Shown here piece by piece: positions 1-7,978 of a DNA stretch of 64,000 nucleotides. Position 1 is the stretch's first letter; each line of letters opens with the position of its first letter. Made by a program: the position numbers and the translations under genes. Origin of the DNA: DATBLE01 sp963734065. Its GTDB lineage: Bacteria > Actinomycetota > Thermoleophilia > Gaiellales > Gaiellaceae. The notes below the pieces were generated by a model. It saw nothing but the letters and a program-made list of their open reading frames with translations, had not been told where the DNA came from and searched no databases. The stretch covers positions 124,001-188,000 of the forward strand of contig CAVTFN010000007.1 in the NCBI GenBank assembly GCA_963734065.1. Reading direction: 5' to 3'.

Positions 1-51
1 GGCCGTGGGGAGGGGTTGCCCGATCTCTGGAGGCTTCCCGCGGCCCTGGGG

Positions 52-1008
52 CTAGAGCCCTAGCTCCGCCCGCCAGGCCTCTGTGTGCTCGCCCAGCGCG
101 GGGGCGGGTCGGGCGGCGGGCTCGCCGGCGAACTCCGCGGCGGCCTCCTCGATCGTCCGGACCGGCCCGGCCGAGACGTCCTCGCCGTCCATGAGCTCGA
201 GCCACTCGGCGAGGGGCCGCGCGGCGATCGCTTCCGCCAGCGCCACCGCGACGGCTTCCTGGTCGGGATCGAACTGACGCTCCGCCAGCTCCGGGCGTCC
301 GACGACCTCGCAGAGCCGCTGCCAGAACTTCGGCTCCAGCGCGCCGACGGTCAGCCAGCGGCCGTCCGCGGTCGGGTAGATCCGGTAGCACGCAGCCCCG
401 CCCGTCAGCAGGCGCTCGGGCGGACCCTCGAGCCGGTGGGCGACGAAGCGGTGAGACCCGTGCGTCATCGAGACCACCACGTGGACGCCACGTCCGTTCC
501 GCTCCCGCTCGAGGAGCGCCGCGACCACCTCGAGCGCGGCCGAGAGGCTGCCGGCGGCGAGGTCGGCGACCTGCGTGGGCGGCATCGCCGGCGCGGTGTC
601 GGCCAGCACGCCCGCCCAGCCCAGGTAGTTGACGTCGTGCCCGGCACGCTGCTCGTGCCGGTTCCCGACCCCGAAGCCTGTGATCGAGCAGAGCACTGCC
701 GTCTCGGGCACGACCACCCCGAGCCGCTCGATCACCCCGGGCCGGAAGCCCTCCAGGACCACGTCGGCGCGGGCGCAGAGGGCGTTGGCCAGCGCCAGCC
801 CCTCCTCGGACTTCAGGTCGCAGACGACCGACTCCTTGCCGGCGTTGACGGCGTCGTGCCACGCAGGGGCGGTCGGCCGCATCGGATCGCCCTGCGGCGG
901 CTCGATCCGGACGACCCGGGCCCCCAGCCGCGCGAGCTCGCGGCTCGCGAACGGCCCCGGCAGGTACCAGGTGAAGTCGACCACGAGCGTTCCTGTGAGG
1001 GGTTGCAC
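52..1008 (-). CDS. CaiB/BaiF family III CoA-transferase, alpha-methylacyl-CoA racemase-like
   Basis: 318 residues, GTG start. The N-terminus (VVDFTWYLPGPFASRELARL) and VVRIEPPQGDPMR are typical of family III CoA-transferases. A GHDVNY motif near residue 123 and a following VADLAAG match the His and Asp regions used by the alpha-methylacyl-CoA racemase branch, so racemisation of 2-methylacyl-CoA is as likely as CoA transfer. It is shorter than the usual 360-400 residues, mainly towards the C-terminus. It is transcribed divergently from a TetR gene only 21 bp away; a CATAGT box lies 7 bases before the start, so the mRNA may be leaderless. Family call is firm, substrate unknown. Confidence 0.85.
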   Translation of the reverse strand: MQPLTGTLVVDFTWYLPGPFASRELARLGARVVRIEPPQGDPMRPTAPAWHDAVNAGKESVVCDLKSEEGLALANALCARADVVLEGFRPGVIERLGVVVPETAVLCSITGFGVGNRHEQRAGHDVNYLGWAGVLADTAPAMPPTQVADLAAGSLSAALEVVAALLERERNGRGVHVVVSMTHGSHRFVAHRLEGPPERLLTGGAACYRIYPTADGRWLTVGALEPKFWQRLCEVVGRPELAERQFDPDQEAVAVALAEAIAARPLAEWLELMDGEDVSAGPVRTIEEAAAEFAGEPAARPAPALGEHTEAWRAELGL

Positions 1009-1014
1009 GCTCTT

Positions 1015-1020
1015 TACTAT
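1015..1020 (+). promoter_or_regulatory. Overlapping divergent -10 boxes
   Basis: TACTAT (1015-1020) lies 9 bases before the TetR TTG start. Read on the other strand, CATAGT (1021-1016) lies 7 bases before the GTG of the CoA-transferase gene. One A/T-rich core seems to serve both directions and would give leaderless or nearly leaderless mRNAs. Inferred from spacing only. Confidence 0.5.
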
Positions 1021-1029
1021 GGGCGAGCC

Positions 1030-1048
1030 TTGACTGACCGGTCAATCG
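1030..1048 (+). promoter_or_regulatory. Palindromic operator overlapping the TetR start
   Basis: TTGACTGACCGGTCAATCG contains the perfect palindrome TGACCGGTCA (1035-1044), extending to a 16-bp inverted repeat with one mismatched pair. The identical 19 bases occur at 13691-13709, upstream of an acyl-CoA dehydrogenase operon. This is the size and shape of a TetR-family operator. Its position at the start codon of the TetR gene suggests autoregulation and also control of the divergent gene. Confidence 0.7.
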
Positions 1049-1629
1049 CGCAGGAGGAGAAACGCCGGCTGCTCCTCGACGCCGCCGTCCGCGTGTTCGC
1101 GCGCAGCGGCTACCACGACTGCCGGGTCGGCGACATCACCGAGGAGGCGGGCGTCGCCCACGGGCTCCTCTACCACTACTTCAAGTCGAAGGACGAGGTG
1201 CTGGAGGCGGTATTCCGGGACGCCTGGGGCGATGTGCTCGAAGCGTTCCGCGGAATCGAGGAGTCCGACGAGACGCCGCGCGAGCAGCTGAGCCACGCGG
1301 CCGCCATCCTGCTGCGGTCCTGGCGGCGCGACCCCGATCTCGTCCGGGTGCTCGTCCGCGAGATCGGCCGAACGCCGCAGGTGCAGACGAAGGCCGACCA
1401 GTTCGGCCGAGCGTTCACGTCGATCGAGCGGATCGTCGCGCGCGGCCAGGAGCAGGGCGTCTTCCGCTCCGATCTCGACCCCCGCCTGCTCGCGTGGATC
1501 TTCTACGGCGCAATCGAGGAGATCCTCACCGGCTGGGTCCTCGGCCAGCTGCCGGACGGCGACGGCGACGTGGAACGCGCGGAGCGGACCGTGGTCGACG
1601 TCGTCTGCGAGGGGATGGCGGTCCGCTGA
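1030..1629 (+). CDS. TetR/AcrR family transcriptional regulator
   Basis: 199 residues, normal for the family. The N-terminal helix-turn-helix is clear: AVRVFARSGYHDCRVGDITE, then GLLYHYFKSKDEVLEAVF. I chose TTG at 1030 because it begins just before the first helix and 9 bases after a TACTAT box; the open frame continues upstream only as antisense of the divergent gene. The start codon lies inside a palindrome repeated upstream of the acyl-CoA dehydrogenase operon at 13.7 kb. With the divergent CoA-transferase/racemase this suggests a sensor of an acyl-CoA. The ligand domain is not recognisable by eye. Confidence 0.88.
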   Translation: MTDRSIAQEEKRRLLLDAAVRVFARSGYHDCRVGDITEEAGVAHGLLYHYFKSKDEVLEAVFRDAWGDVLEAFRGIEESDETPREQLSHAAAILLRSWRRDPDLVRVLVREIGRTPQVQTKADQFGRAFTSIERIVARGQEQGVFRSDLDPRLLAWIFYGAIEEILTGWVLGQLPDGDGDVERAERTVVDVVCEGMAVR

Positions 1630-2864
1630 CCTTCCGGCGCTCGACCGTTTGGATCCTCGGGCTCGGAGCGTTCGGGCTCGCCTTCTCGTTGACGATCACG
1701 GCGACCTGCCTGCCGTTCATCCTCAGCAAGTTCACCGATTCGACCGCGCTGATCGGCGTGATCCTCGGGGCCGAAGGCGTCTTCGCCCTCGTCGTCTCGC
1801 CGGTGATCGGCCCGTGGAGTGACTCGTTCCACACGCCGCTCGGCCGTCGCCGGCCATTCATGCTCGCCGCGCTCGGGCCGCTCGGCTTCTGCCTTCTGAT
1901 GATGCCCTTCATGCCGAACATCTGGACGGTCACTCTGGTCGTGCTGGCGTTCTTCTTCGCCTACTACGTGTACGAGCCGCCCTATCGCGGGCTCTATCCC
2001 GACCTCGTGCCACGGGAGTACCTCGGCCGCTCGCAAGGAGTCCAGCATCAGCTCCGCGGAATCGCCCTGCTCTTCGGCAGCGTCGGCGGCACCCTCCTAC
2101 TCAAGGTCTGGAGTCCCTCGCCGTTCCTCGTCGCCTCGTTCGTGACCACGGCCGCGTGCGGCGCTGCGATCTTCCTGACGCATGAGGAGGGCGGCCACTC
2201 GCGGGTCTTCGAGGGCGTCCGCACGTACATCTCCCAGAGCTGGCGGATCTTCCGGCACGAGCGCGACCTGCGGCGCTTCCTGCTCGCCAACGCCGCCTGG
2301 GAGGGTTCCTTCGCGGCCGCCCGCACTTTCGTCTTCCTCTATGTCACGGTCGGGTTGCACGAGTCGAAGGCGATCTCGTCTGCGGTCCTCGGCGCAGTCG
2401 GAACCGGCTATGTGATCGCGGCCCTGTTCGCCGGACGGATCGGCGACCGGTTCGGGCTCGCCCGTGTGATCTTCGTCTCGTCGTTCGTCTACGGCGGCGG
2501 CTACCTGGTCGCCGGTCTGGCGCAGACCTGGCACGACTGGTACCTCGGCTTCATCGTGCTGGTCGCGATTGCCGGCGGCACCGTGATGACGCTTGCCTGG
2601 GGCCTGCTGTTCAAGCTCACGCCGGCGCAGCACCGGGGAACGTTTTCGGGGCTCGCGACCACGACGAAGGGCATTGGCCTGCTCGTCGGCGCGCCGCTCG
2701 CGGGCCTCGCGATCGACCTGGCGAAGCCGCACCTGCACTCGACGGACGGCTACCAGGTGCTCTGGCCTTTCTGCGGGATCCTGATCCTTCTGGCGATCCC
2801 GCTGGTCGCGTCGCTGATCCCGCACGAGCAAGCCAGCAGCAACGCCGAGCCCCAGCCCGGCTGA
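1626..2864 (+). CDS. MFS transporter, GPH/SLC45-like
   Basis: About 412 residues with roughly 12 hydrophobic segments. A GRRRPF motif after the second segment (PLGRRRPFMLA) and a later GRIGDRFGLARV loop are typical of major facilitator proteins; GRRRPF is common in sugar/cation symporters of the GPH/SLC45 type. The start is a problem: hydrophobic sequence begins right after the TetR stop and there is no ATG, GTG or TTG at the right place. The best candidate is CTG at 1626, overlapping the TetR TGA as CTGA. ATG at 1494 would put 44 basic residues inside the TetR gene. Likely co-transcribed with TetR. Substrate unknown. Confidence 0.8.
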   Translation: MTFRRSTVWILGLGAFGLAFSLTITATCLPFILSKFTDSTALIGVILGAEGVFALVVSPVIGPWSDSFHTPLGRRRPFMLAALGPLGFCLLMMPFMPNIWTVTLVVLAFFFAYYVYEPPYRGLYPDLVPREYLGRSQGVQHQLRGIALLFGSVGGTLLLKVWSPSPFLVASFVTTAACGAAIFLTHEEGGHSRVFEGVRTYISQSWRIFRHERDLRRFLLANAAWEGSFAAARTFVFLYVTVGLHESKAISSAVLGAVGTGYVIAALFAGRIGDRFGLARVIFVSSFVYGGGYLVAGLAQTWHDWYLGFIVLVAIAGGTVMTLAWGLLFKLTPAQHRGTFSGLATTTKGIGLLVGAPLAGLAIDLAKPHLHSTDGYQVLWPFCGILILLAIPLVASLIPHEQASSNAEPQPG

Positions 2865-2898
2865 GCCTGGGGCCGACCGCTTCGGGAAGAATGGGCAC

Positions 2899-3369
2899 GT
2901 GCGGCGGTTCAACCTCTTCACGGACGAGCTGGAGGCCGAGGACGAGTGGCACCGCCCCGGCTACCCGAAGCGTGCCGCGGCGGTCGACGAGGCGATCGGC
3001 GGCGGGAAGATCGGCGCGGCGGTGTACGAGCTCGAGGAAGGCGAGCGGCTCTGCCCGTACCACTACCACCACGGCGTCGAGGAGTGGCTGCTCGTCGTCG
3101 CGGGCACGCCGACGCTGCGCACGCCCGACGGCGAGCAGCAGCTCCGAGCCGGCGACGTCGTCTGCTTCCCGGGATCGCCGGAGGGGGCGCACACGGTGCA
3201 CGGGCCGGGACGGGTGCTGATGCTCTCCGACGAGGTCTGGCCTGCGGTGGTCGTCTACCCGGACAGCGACAAGGTCGGCGCACGGCCGGGGCCGTGGGGG
3301 ACCCACCAGGAAGACCGGCTCAACTTCCCGCGGTCGGCGGCGGTCGACTACTGGGAGGGCGAGCCATGA
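2899..3369 (+). CDS. Cupin domain protein (copy 1)
   Basis: 156 residues, single cupin barrel. Cupin motif 1 is visible as PYHYHHGVEEWLLVVAG and motif 2 as GDVVCFPGSPEGAH, giving likely metal ligands His, His, Glu and His. The C-terminal signature YPDSDKVG and the ending DYWEGE are shared with two other cupins in this cluster. GTG start, 6 bases after an AAGAAT box, so perhaps leaderless. Its stop overlaps the next cupin as ATGA. Likely a small-molecule binding or isomerase-type cupin; no substrate can be named. Confidence 0.82.
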   Translation: MRRFNLFTDELEAEDEWHRPGYPKRAAAVDEAIGGGKIGAAVYELEEGERLCPYHYHHGVEEWLLVVAGTPTLRTPDGEQQLRAGDVVCFPGSPEGAHTVHGPGRVLMLSDEVWPAVVVYPDSDKVGARPGPWGTHQEDRLNFPRSAAVDYWEGEP

Positions 3370-3821
3370 GGCCGGTCGCGAACGTCTTCGACGTCGAGAC
3401 GACCCGCGACGCCGACGACCCGGCCGGGTACGAGACGCCGTACGCGCGCCTCGGCCCGATCGTCGGCGGCTCGGCGCTCGGCGCGAGCGTCTACGTGCTG
3501 GACGAGGGACAGTCGGTCTGCCCGTACCACTACGAGTCGGACGAGGAGTGGCTGATCGTGCTCGAGGGCCACGTGGTCGTGCGGACCCCCGACGGCGAGG
3601 AAGAGGTCGAAGCCGGCGACACGGTGTGCTTCCCGGCCGGCCCCGAGGGCGCGCACAAGACGACGAACCGGCGTGAGGAGCCCGCGCGCATCGTCATCCT
3701 CTCGACCAGGTCGAGTCCCGCCTACGCCGTCTACCCGGACTCGGACAAGGTCGGCATCTGGCCGCCCGGCAAGCTGTTCCGGCTGGGCGACGCGGTCGAC
3801 TACTGGGAGGGTGAGCTCTAG
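3366..3821 (+). CDS. Cupin domain protein (copy 2)
   Basis: 151 residues, clearly paralogous to its upstream neighbour. Motif 1 is PYHYESDEEWLIVLEG and motif 2 is GDTVCFPAGPEGAH. It shares YPDSDKVG and the terminal DYWEGE. The second His of motif 1 is replaced (HYES rather than HYHH), so metal binding may differ from copy 1. Translationally coupled to copy 1 by an ATGA overlap. Function unknown beyond the fold. Confidence 0.82.
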   Translation: MRPVANVFDVETTRDADDPAGYETPYARLGPIVGGSALGASVYVLDEGQSVCPYHYESDEEWLIVLEGHVVVRTPDGEEEVEAGDTVCFPAGPEGAHKTTNRREEPARIVILSTRSSPAYAVYPDSDKVGIWPPGKLFRLGDAVDYWEGEL

Positions 3822-3843
3822 GACACGCCCCTCGACCGGACGA

Positions 3844-3872
3844 TTGACGTCCTCCACGCTGCGAGATACGGT
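3844..3872 (+). promoter_or_regulatory. Housekeeping-type promoter for the repeat protein
   Basis: TTGACG (3844-3849), a 17-bp spacer and TACGGT (3867-3872) fit a sigma-70-type promoter. It lies 40 bases before the GTG of the secreted repeat protein, with purine-rich ribosome-binding sequences (AAGGAGG, AGGAGA) in between. Confidence 0.6.
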
Positions 3873-3911
3873 CCGGCGCGCAGGCCGGGTCGAAGGAGGC
3901 AGGAGATCCGA

Positions 3912-6059
3912 GTGAGGCCGTCACGCTTGGGCAGGCGAGTCGGCGTCGCTGCCGTACTGGCTGCGTGCCTCGCCGTGGTCGCGGCGTCCGACGGCGCGAC
4001 ATCCGTGCCCACCTTCACGCCGAGGCTTGGGATCACCGACGGCACCGTCTTTGCGGTCGCCACCCTGGGGAAGACGCTGTACGTCGGCGGCGACTTCGCG
4101 CACGCGGGCGCGTACACGCCGCACTTCGCCGTACTGGACGCCGGCTCCGGTGCGGCCAACGGGAGCTTCCCCGAGACGGACCAGACCGTCCGGGCAGTCG
4201 CGTCCGACGGGAAGGGCGGCTGGTTCATCGGCGGCGACTTCAACACCGTCGGCGGGGTGCCGCGCAACCACCTGGCGCACGTGCTCGCGTCCGGCGCCGT
4301 CGATCCCGCCTGGGATCCGAATGCGAGCGGCAACGTCGAGTCGCTGGCGGTTGCCGGGAAGACGGTCTACGCCGGCGGCAACTTCTCGACCGTGAACGGC
4401 GGCACCCATCGCGACGACCTCGTCGCCCTCTCCGCGAGCGACGGGACCGCGACCGCCTGGGATCCCGAGGTGAGCGGCGTTGTCAGCTCGCTGGCGGTGT
4501 CCGGGAAGACGATCTTCGTCGCCGGCTCGTTCACGAACGTCAACGGCGGCACGGTCCGCAACAACTTCGCCGCCTTCTCGACTGCCACCGGCCTCGCCAC
4601 CGCCTGGGACCCGGACGCCGACGACGGCGTCTACTCGCTGGCCGTCTCGGGGAAGACGGTCTATGCGGGCGGGCTCTTCACGACCGTGAACGGCGGCACG
4701 ACCCGCAACCACCTCGCCGCGTTCGATACGGGCACGGGGACGGCGACCGCCTGGAACCCGGACACGAACGACCAGGTCCACGCGGTCGTCGTGTCCGGAA
4801 AGGTCGTGTACGCCGGCGGGGACTTCACCACCGTGAACGGAGGAGCGGTGACGCGCCACGACCTCGCCGCCTTCGACGCCGCCACCGGAACCGCGACCAA
4901 CTGGGATCCCAACTCGAACGACATCGTCTTCGCCCTGGCGCTCTCGGGGAAGACGCTGTACGCCGGCGGCTTCTTCACGACCCTGAACGGCGGGGCGACG
5001 ATGCGCAACCGCCTCGCCGCGTTCAGCACGAAGGACGGCACCGTCACTTCCTGGGACCCGAGCGCGGACAGCGGTTTCATCGCCGCGCTCGCGGTCAAGG
5101 GTAAGGGGGTCGGCGCCGTCGGGTCGTTCACGAGGACCAACTGGGTCGCGCGCGACGATCTCGCCGCCTTCGACACGGCGACCGGTGCGGTCACCGGCTG
5201 GGCGCCAAAGGTCAACGGCACGGTGCAGGCGCTCGCCGTCTCGGGCAAAGTCGTCTACGCGGGCGGTGCCTTCGACCACGTCGACGTCACCACCGCGCGC
5301 AACTTCCTCGCCGCCTTCGACTCGACGACCGGCGCTGTCGACGCGTGGGACCCGAATGCGGACGGCATCGTGCTCGCGCTGGGCGTCTCCGGGAAGACGG
5401 TGTACGCGGGCGGCCACTTCACGAGCGTCAACGGAGGGACGAGCCGCAACCACCTCGTCGCCCTCGAGGGGACGACCGGTGCCGCGACTGCCTGGGATCC
5501 GGACGCCGACGACGACGTCTCGGCGCTGGCCGTTTCCGGCAAGGTGGTCTACGCGGGCGGCGCGTTCGCAACCGTCGACGCAGCGACGACGCGCCACCGC
5601 CTGGCCGCCTTCGACGCGTCCACGGGCGCTGTCACCGCGTGGGACCCGGATGCGGGCGACGTCGTCTACGCGCTGGCCGCGACCTCGAAGGCGGTGTACG
5701 CCGGCGGCTTGTTCACGAGCGTGAATGGAGCGACGACGCGCAACCACCTGGCCGCTTTCGACACGACGACCGGCGCCGCGACCGCCTGGAATCCTGACGT
5801 GGGCGACACCGTTCGCGCGTTGGCGGTGACCGGGAAGACGGTGTACGCCGGCGGCGCGTTCACCCTCGTGCAAGGTGCTGTGACGCCGCGCAACCACCTG
5901 GCGTCGTTCGACGCCACGACGGGCGCCCCGACCGCCTGGGACCCGGACGCCGACGACACCGGCTGGGCGCTGGCCGTCTCCGGGGCGAACGTCTATGCCG
6001 GGGGCGCGTTCACCACGATCGGCGGCCGGCCGCGCCGCTCGCTCGCGCTCTTCAAGTAG
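3912..6059 (+). CDS. Secreted tandem-repeat (beta-propeller-like) protein
   Basis: 715 residues. A signal peptide is evident (Arg-rich start, then VGVAAVLAACLAVVAAS). The mature part is almost entirely 14 tandem repeats of about 49 residues, the last one cut short. A typical unit reads VYALAVSGKTVYAGG, then FTTVNGGTTRNHLAAFDT, then TGxATAWDPDADD. The repeat is visible in DNA as a roughly 147-bp period. Units of this kind build beta-propeller-like surface proteins; no catalytic motif is seen. Repeats 8 and 14 diverge most. GTG start with AAGGAGG and AGGAGA upstream. The flanking paralogous cupins suggest a shared but unknown role. Confidence 0.8.
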   Translation: MRPSRLGRRVGVAAVLAACLAVVAASDGATSVPTFTPRLGITDGTVFAVATLGKTLYVGGDFAHAGAYTPHFAVLDAGSGAANGSFPETDQTVRAVASDGKGGWFIGGDFNTVGGVPRNHLAHVLASGAVDPAWDPNASGNVESLAVAGKTVYAGGNFSTVNGGTHRDDLVALSASDGTATAWDPEVSGVVSSLAVSGKTIFVAGSFTNVNGGTVRNNFAAFSTATGLATAWDPDADDGVYSLAVSGKTVYAGGLFTTVNGGTTRNHLAAFDTGTGTATAWNPDTNDQVHAVVVSGKVVYAGGDFTTVNGGAVTRHDLAAFDAATGTATNWDPNSNDIVFALALSGKTLYAGGFFTTLNGGATMRNRLAAFSTKDGTVTSWDPSADSGFIAALAVKGKGVGAVGSFTRTNWVARDDLAAFDTATGAVTGWAPKVNGTVQALAVSGKVVYAGGAFDHVDVTTARNFLAAFDSTTGAVDAWDPNADGIVLALGVSGKTVYAGGHFTSVNGGTSRNHLVALEGTTGAATAWDPDADDDVSALAVSGKVVYAGGAFATVDAATTRHRLAAFDASTGAVTAWDPDAGDVVYALAATSKAVYAGGLFTSVNGATTRNHLAAFDTTTGAATAWNPDVGDTVRALAVTGKTVYAGGAFTLVQGAVTPRNHLASFDATTGAPTAWDPDADDTGWALAVSGANVYAGGAFTTIGGRPRRSLALFK

Positions 6060-6076
6060 CCTCCGGCGGGAGGCGT

Positions 6077-6541
6077 GTGACGAGCGTCAACCTGTTCGGC
6101 GAGGACTGGGAGGACGGCCGCGAGCGGCCCGGCTGGCAGTGGAAGCACGTCGGCGTGGGGCGAAGGCTGGGCGCGACGCAGATCGGCGCCAGCCTCTACG
6201 AGCTCGCGCCCGGCCAGAAGACCTTTCCGTACCACTGGCACGTCGTGCAGGAGGAGCTGCTGATCGTGCTCGCCGGCGAGCCGACGCTGCGCGATCCGGA
6301 GGGCGAGCGTCGCCTGGCGACGGGCGACGTCGTCCTGTTCAAGCGCGGTCCTGAGGGCGCTCACTCGATCCGCAACGACACCGGGGAGCCGGTGCGTCTG
6401 CTCGTCGTCTCCTCCGACCGGGACACGCCGGGAGACGTCGCCTTCTACCCGGACAGCGGCAAGGTCGGCCTGTGGGGCGCCGGGATCGGCAAGATCCTCG
6501 ACGAGAACGCCGAGCTCGACTACTTCCACGGCGAAGAGTAG
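6077..6541 (+). CDS. Cupin domain protein (copy 3)
   Basis: 154 residues, related to the cupins at 2899 and 3366. Motif 1 is PYHWHVVQEELLIVLAG, motif 2 is GDVVLFKRGPEGAH, the tail has YPDSGKVGLW and the end is DYFHGE. GTG start preceded by GGGAGGC. It begins 18 bases after the repeat-protein stop, so it probably belongs to the same transcript. Metal ligands look complete. Function unknown. Confidence 0.8.
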   Translation: MTSVNLFGEDWEDGRERPGWQWKHVGVGRRLGATQIGASLYELAPGQKTFPYHWHVVQEELLIVLAGEPTLRDPEGERRLATGDVVLFKRGPEGAHSIRNDTGEPVRLLVVSSDRDTPGDVAFYPDSGKVGLWGAGIGKILDENAELDYFHGEE

Positions 6542-6547
6542 GAAGTA

Positions 6548-6740
6548 GGGACTGTCCCCGGAGGGGACTGTCCCCAAAGAAGCGAGGCGAGTTCAGCCTG
6601 CGGGGTCAGACCCCTTCGGGGTCAGACCCTGAGGAGGAGTAGCCGCTCGCCTCTCTTCTAGGGACTGTCCCCGGAGGGGACTGTCCCCAAAGAGGCGAAG
6701 CGAGTTCAGCCTGCGGGGTCAGACCCCTTCGGGGTCAGAC
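6548..6740. repeat. Composite palindromic repeat element, two direct copies
   Basis: Two 80-bp copies (6548-6627 and 6661-6740) differ at about two positions, with a 33-bp spacer. Each copy has two GGGACTGTCCC half-elements, a core of about 22 bp containing GCGAGTTCAGCCTGC, and two GGGGTCAGACCCC half-elements separated by TTC. Both half-elements are odd palindromes and can fold. A third copy lies inverted at 32684-32765. Between the converging cupin and acyl-CoA dehydrogenase genes it may act as a bidirectional terminator. No transposase is nearby. Confidence 0.85.
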
Positions 6741-6775
6741 GCTAAGAGAGTCAGACGCTAAGAGAGTCAGACCCT
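6741..6775. repeat. Short GCTAAGAGAGTCAGAC direct repeats
   Basis: A 16-base unit, GCTAAGAGAGTCAGAC, is repeated head to tail starting at 6741, followed by a partial GTCAGACCC. It continues the repeat block above and runs into the 3' end of the acyl-CoA dehydrogenase gene, supplying its stop codon. Confidence 0.65.
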
Positions 6776-7978
6776 TGACAGCGCCGGGCCCCAGGCGACC
6801 AGCGGCGACATCTCGCCGGTGTGGCCGTTCATGCGGCGATAGCCGAGGGCGTGCTCGGCCTGCAGCATCTTGTGGATCTGGGTGGTGCCCTCGTAGATGA
6901 TCGGCGCGCGGGCGTTGCGGAAGTACCGCTCGATCCCGTACTCGGCCGAGAAGCCGTACGAGCCGTGCACCTGGATCGCCATGTTCGCGGCGTCGAGAGC
7001 CGACTCGGTCGCATGCCACTTGGCCAGTGAGGTCTCGCGCGTGTTCCGCTTCTGCTCGTTCTTCATCCACGCGGCCTGCATGACGAGCAGCTTCGACGTC
7101 TCGTAGCCGAGCACCATCTTCGCGATCATGTCCTGGACGAACTGGTAGCGGCCGATCGCCTGGCCGAACGTCTCCCGCTCGCGGGCGTACTCGACGGAGC
7201 GCTCGAGGCAGGCGCGGATGACGCCGCACGCTCCGGCGGCGACCGTGAACCGGCCCTGGTCGAGCGAGTGCATCGCGATCTCGAAGCCCTGGCCTTCCTC
7301 GCCGAGCCGGTTCTCGTCGGGCACCTCGACGTTCTCGAAGAAGAGCTCGCCTGTCGAGCCGGCCCAGACCCCGAGCTTGTTCTCCGTCTCGCGGGTCGTG
7401 ACGCCGGGCCACTCGCGCTCGACGACGAACGCGGTCATTCCCTTGTGGCCCGCCTCGGGATCGGTCTTCGCGACCACCAGCTGGTGGTCGGCGACCGTGG
7501 CGTACGAGATCCAGTTCTTCTGCCCGTTCAGGATCCAGGTATCGCCCTCGTGGCGCGCGTTCGTCCGCATCGCCGCGACGTCCGACCCCGCGCCGGGCTC
7601 GGTCAGCCCGAAGCAGCCGAGCTTCTCGCCCTTCGCCTGGGGGACGAGGTAGCGCTGCTTCTGCTCCTCGGTGCCGTACCTGAGCAACGACATCGAGTTG
7701 AGCCCGACGTGCACCGAGATCAACGTCCGGAAGGCGGCCTCGCCGCGCTCGATCTCCTCGCAGGCGAGCGCCTCGGCGATGAAGTCGAGGCCCGATCCGC
7801 CGTACTCCTCGGGGATGACGATCCCGAGGATGCCCAGCTCGGCCATGCCCTCGATCAGCTCGAGATCGAGCTTGTGGTCGATGTCGTTCTGCACCGCGAC
7901 CGGCAGGACGCGGTCGTCCACGAACGCCCGGACGGTGTCCTGGATCAGCCGTTGCTCGTCGGTGAGCTCGAAGTCCAC
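6767..7978 (-). CDS. Acyl-CoA dehydrogenase
   Basis: 403 residues, typical length. It starts FELTDEQRLIQDTVRAF and has the flavin/substrate motif CFGLTEPGAGSDVAAM, the WILNGQKNWIS strand, and the C-terminal IIYEGTTQIHK with the usual catalytic-base Glu. It catalyses FAD-dependent alpha,beta-dehydrogenation of an acyl-CoA, passing electrons to ETF; substrate unknown. I chose GTG at 7978, where homology begins; the frame upstream is shadow. The start overlaps the esterase gene by 34 bp. The stop codon lies inside the GGGTCTGAC repeat, so the last residues (about SRV) are repeat-derived. Confidence 0.9.
   Translation of the reverse strand: MDFELTDEQRLIQDTVRAFVDDRVLPVAVQNDIDHKLDLELIEGMAELGILGIVIPEEYGGSGLDFIAEALACEEIERGEAAFRTLISVHVGLNSMSLLRYGTEEQKQRYLVPQAKGEKLGCFGLTEPGAGSDVAAMRTNARHEGDTWILNGQKNWISYATVADHQLVVAKTDPEAGHKGMTAFVVEREWPGVTTRETENKLGVWAGSTGELFFENVEVPDENRLGEEGQGFEIAMHSLDQGRFTVAAGACGVIRACLERSVEYARERETFGQAIGRYQFVQDMIAKMVLGYETSKLLVMQAAWMKNEQKRNTRETSLAKWHATESALDAANMAIQVHGSYGFSAEYGIERYFRNARAPIIYEGTTQIHKMLQAEHALGYRRMNGHTGEMSPLVAWGPALSRV

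Noticed and set aside
3921..5897. Open frame of 658 codons antisense to the repeat protein
   Set aside because: It mirrors the tandem repeats of the real gene and has no recognisable domain.
6548..6740. CRISPR array
   Set aside because: There are only two long copies, internally palindromic, with a single short spacer and no cas genes.
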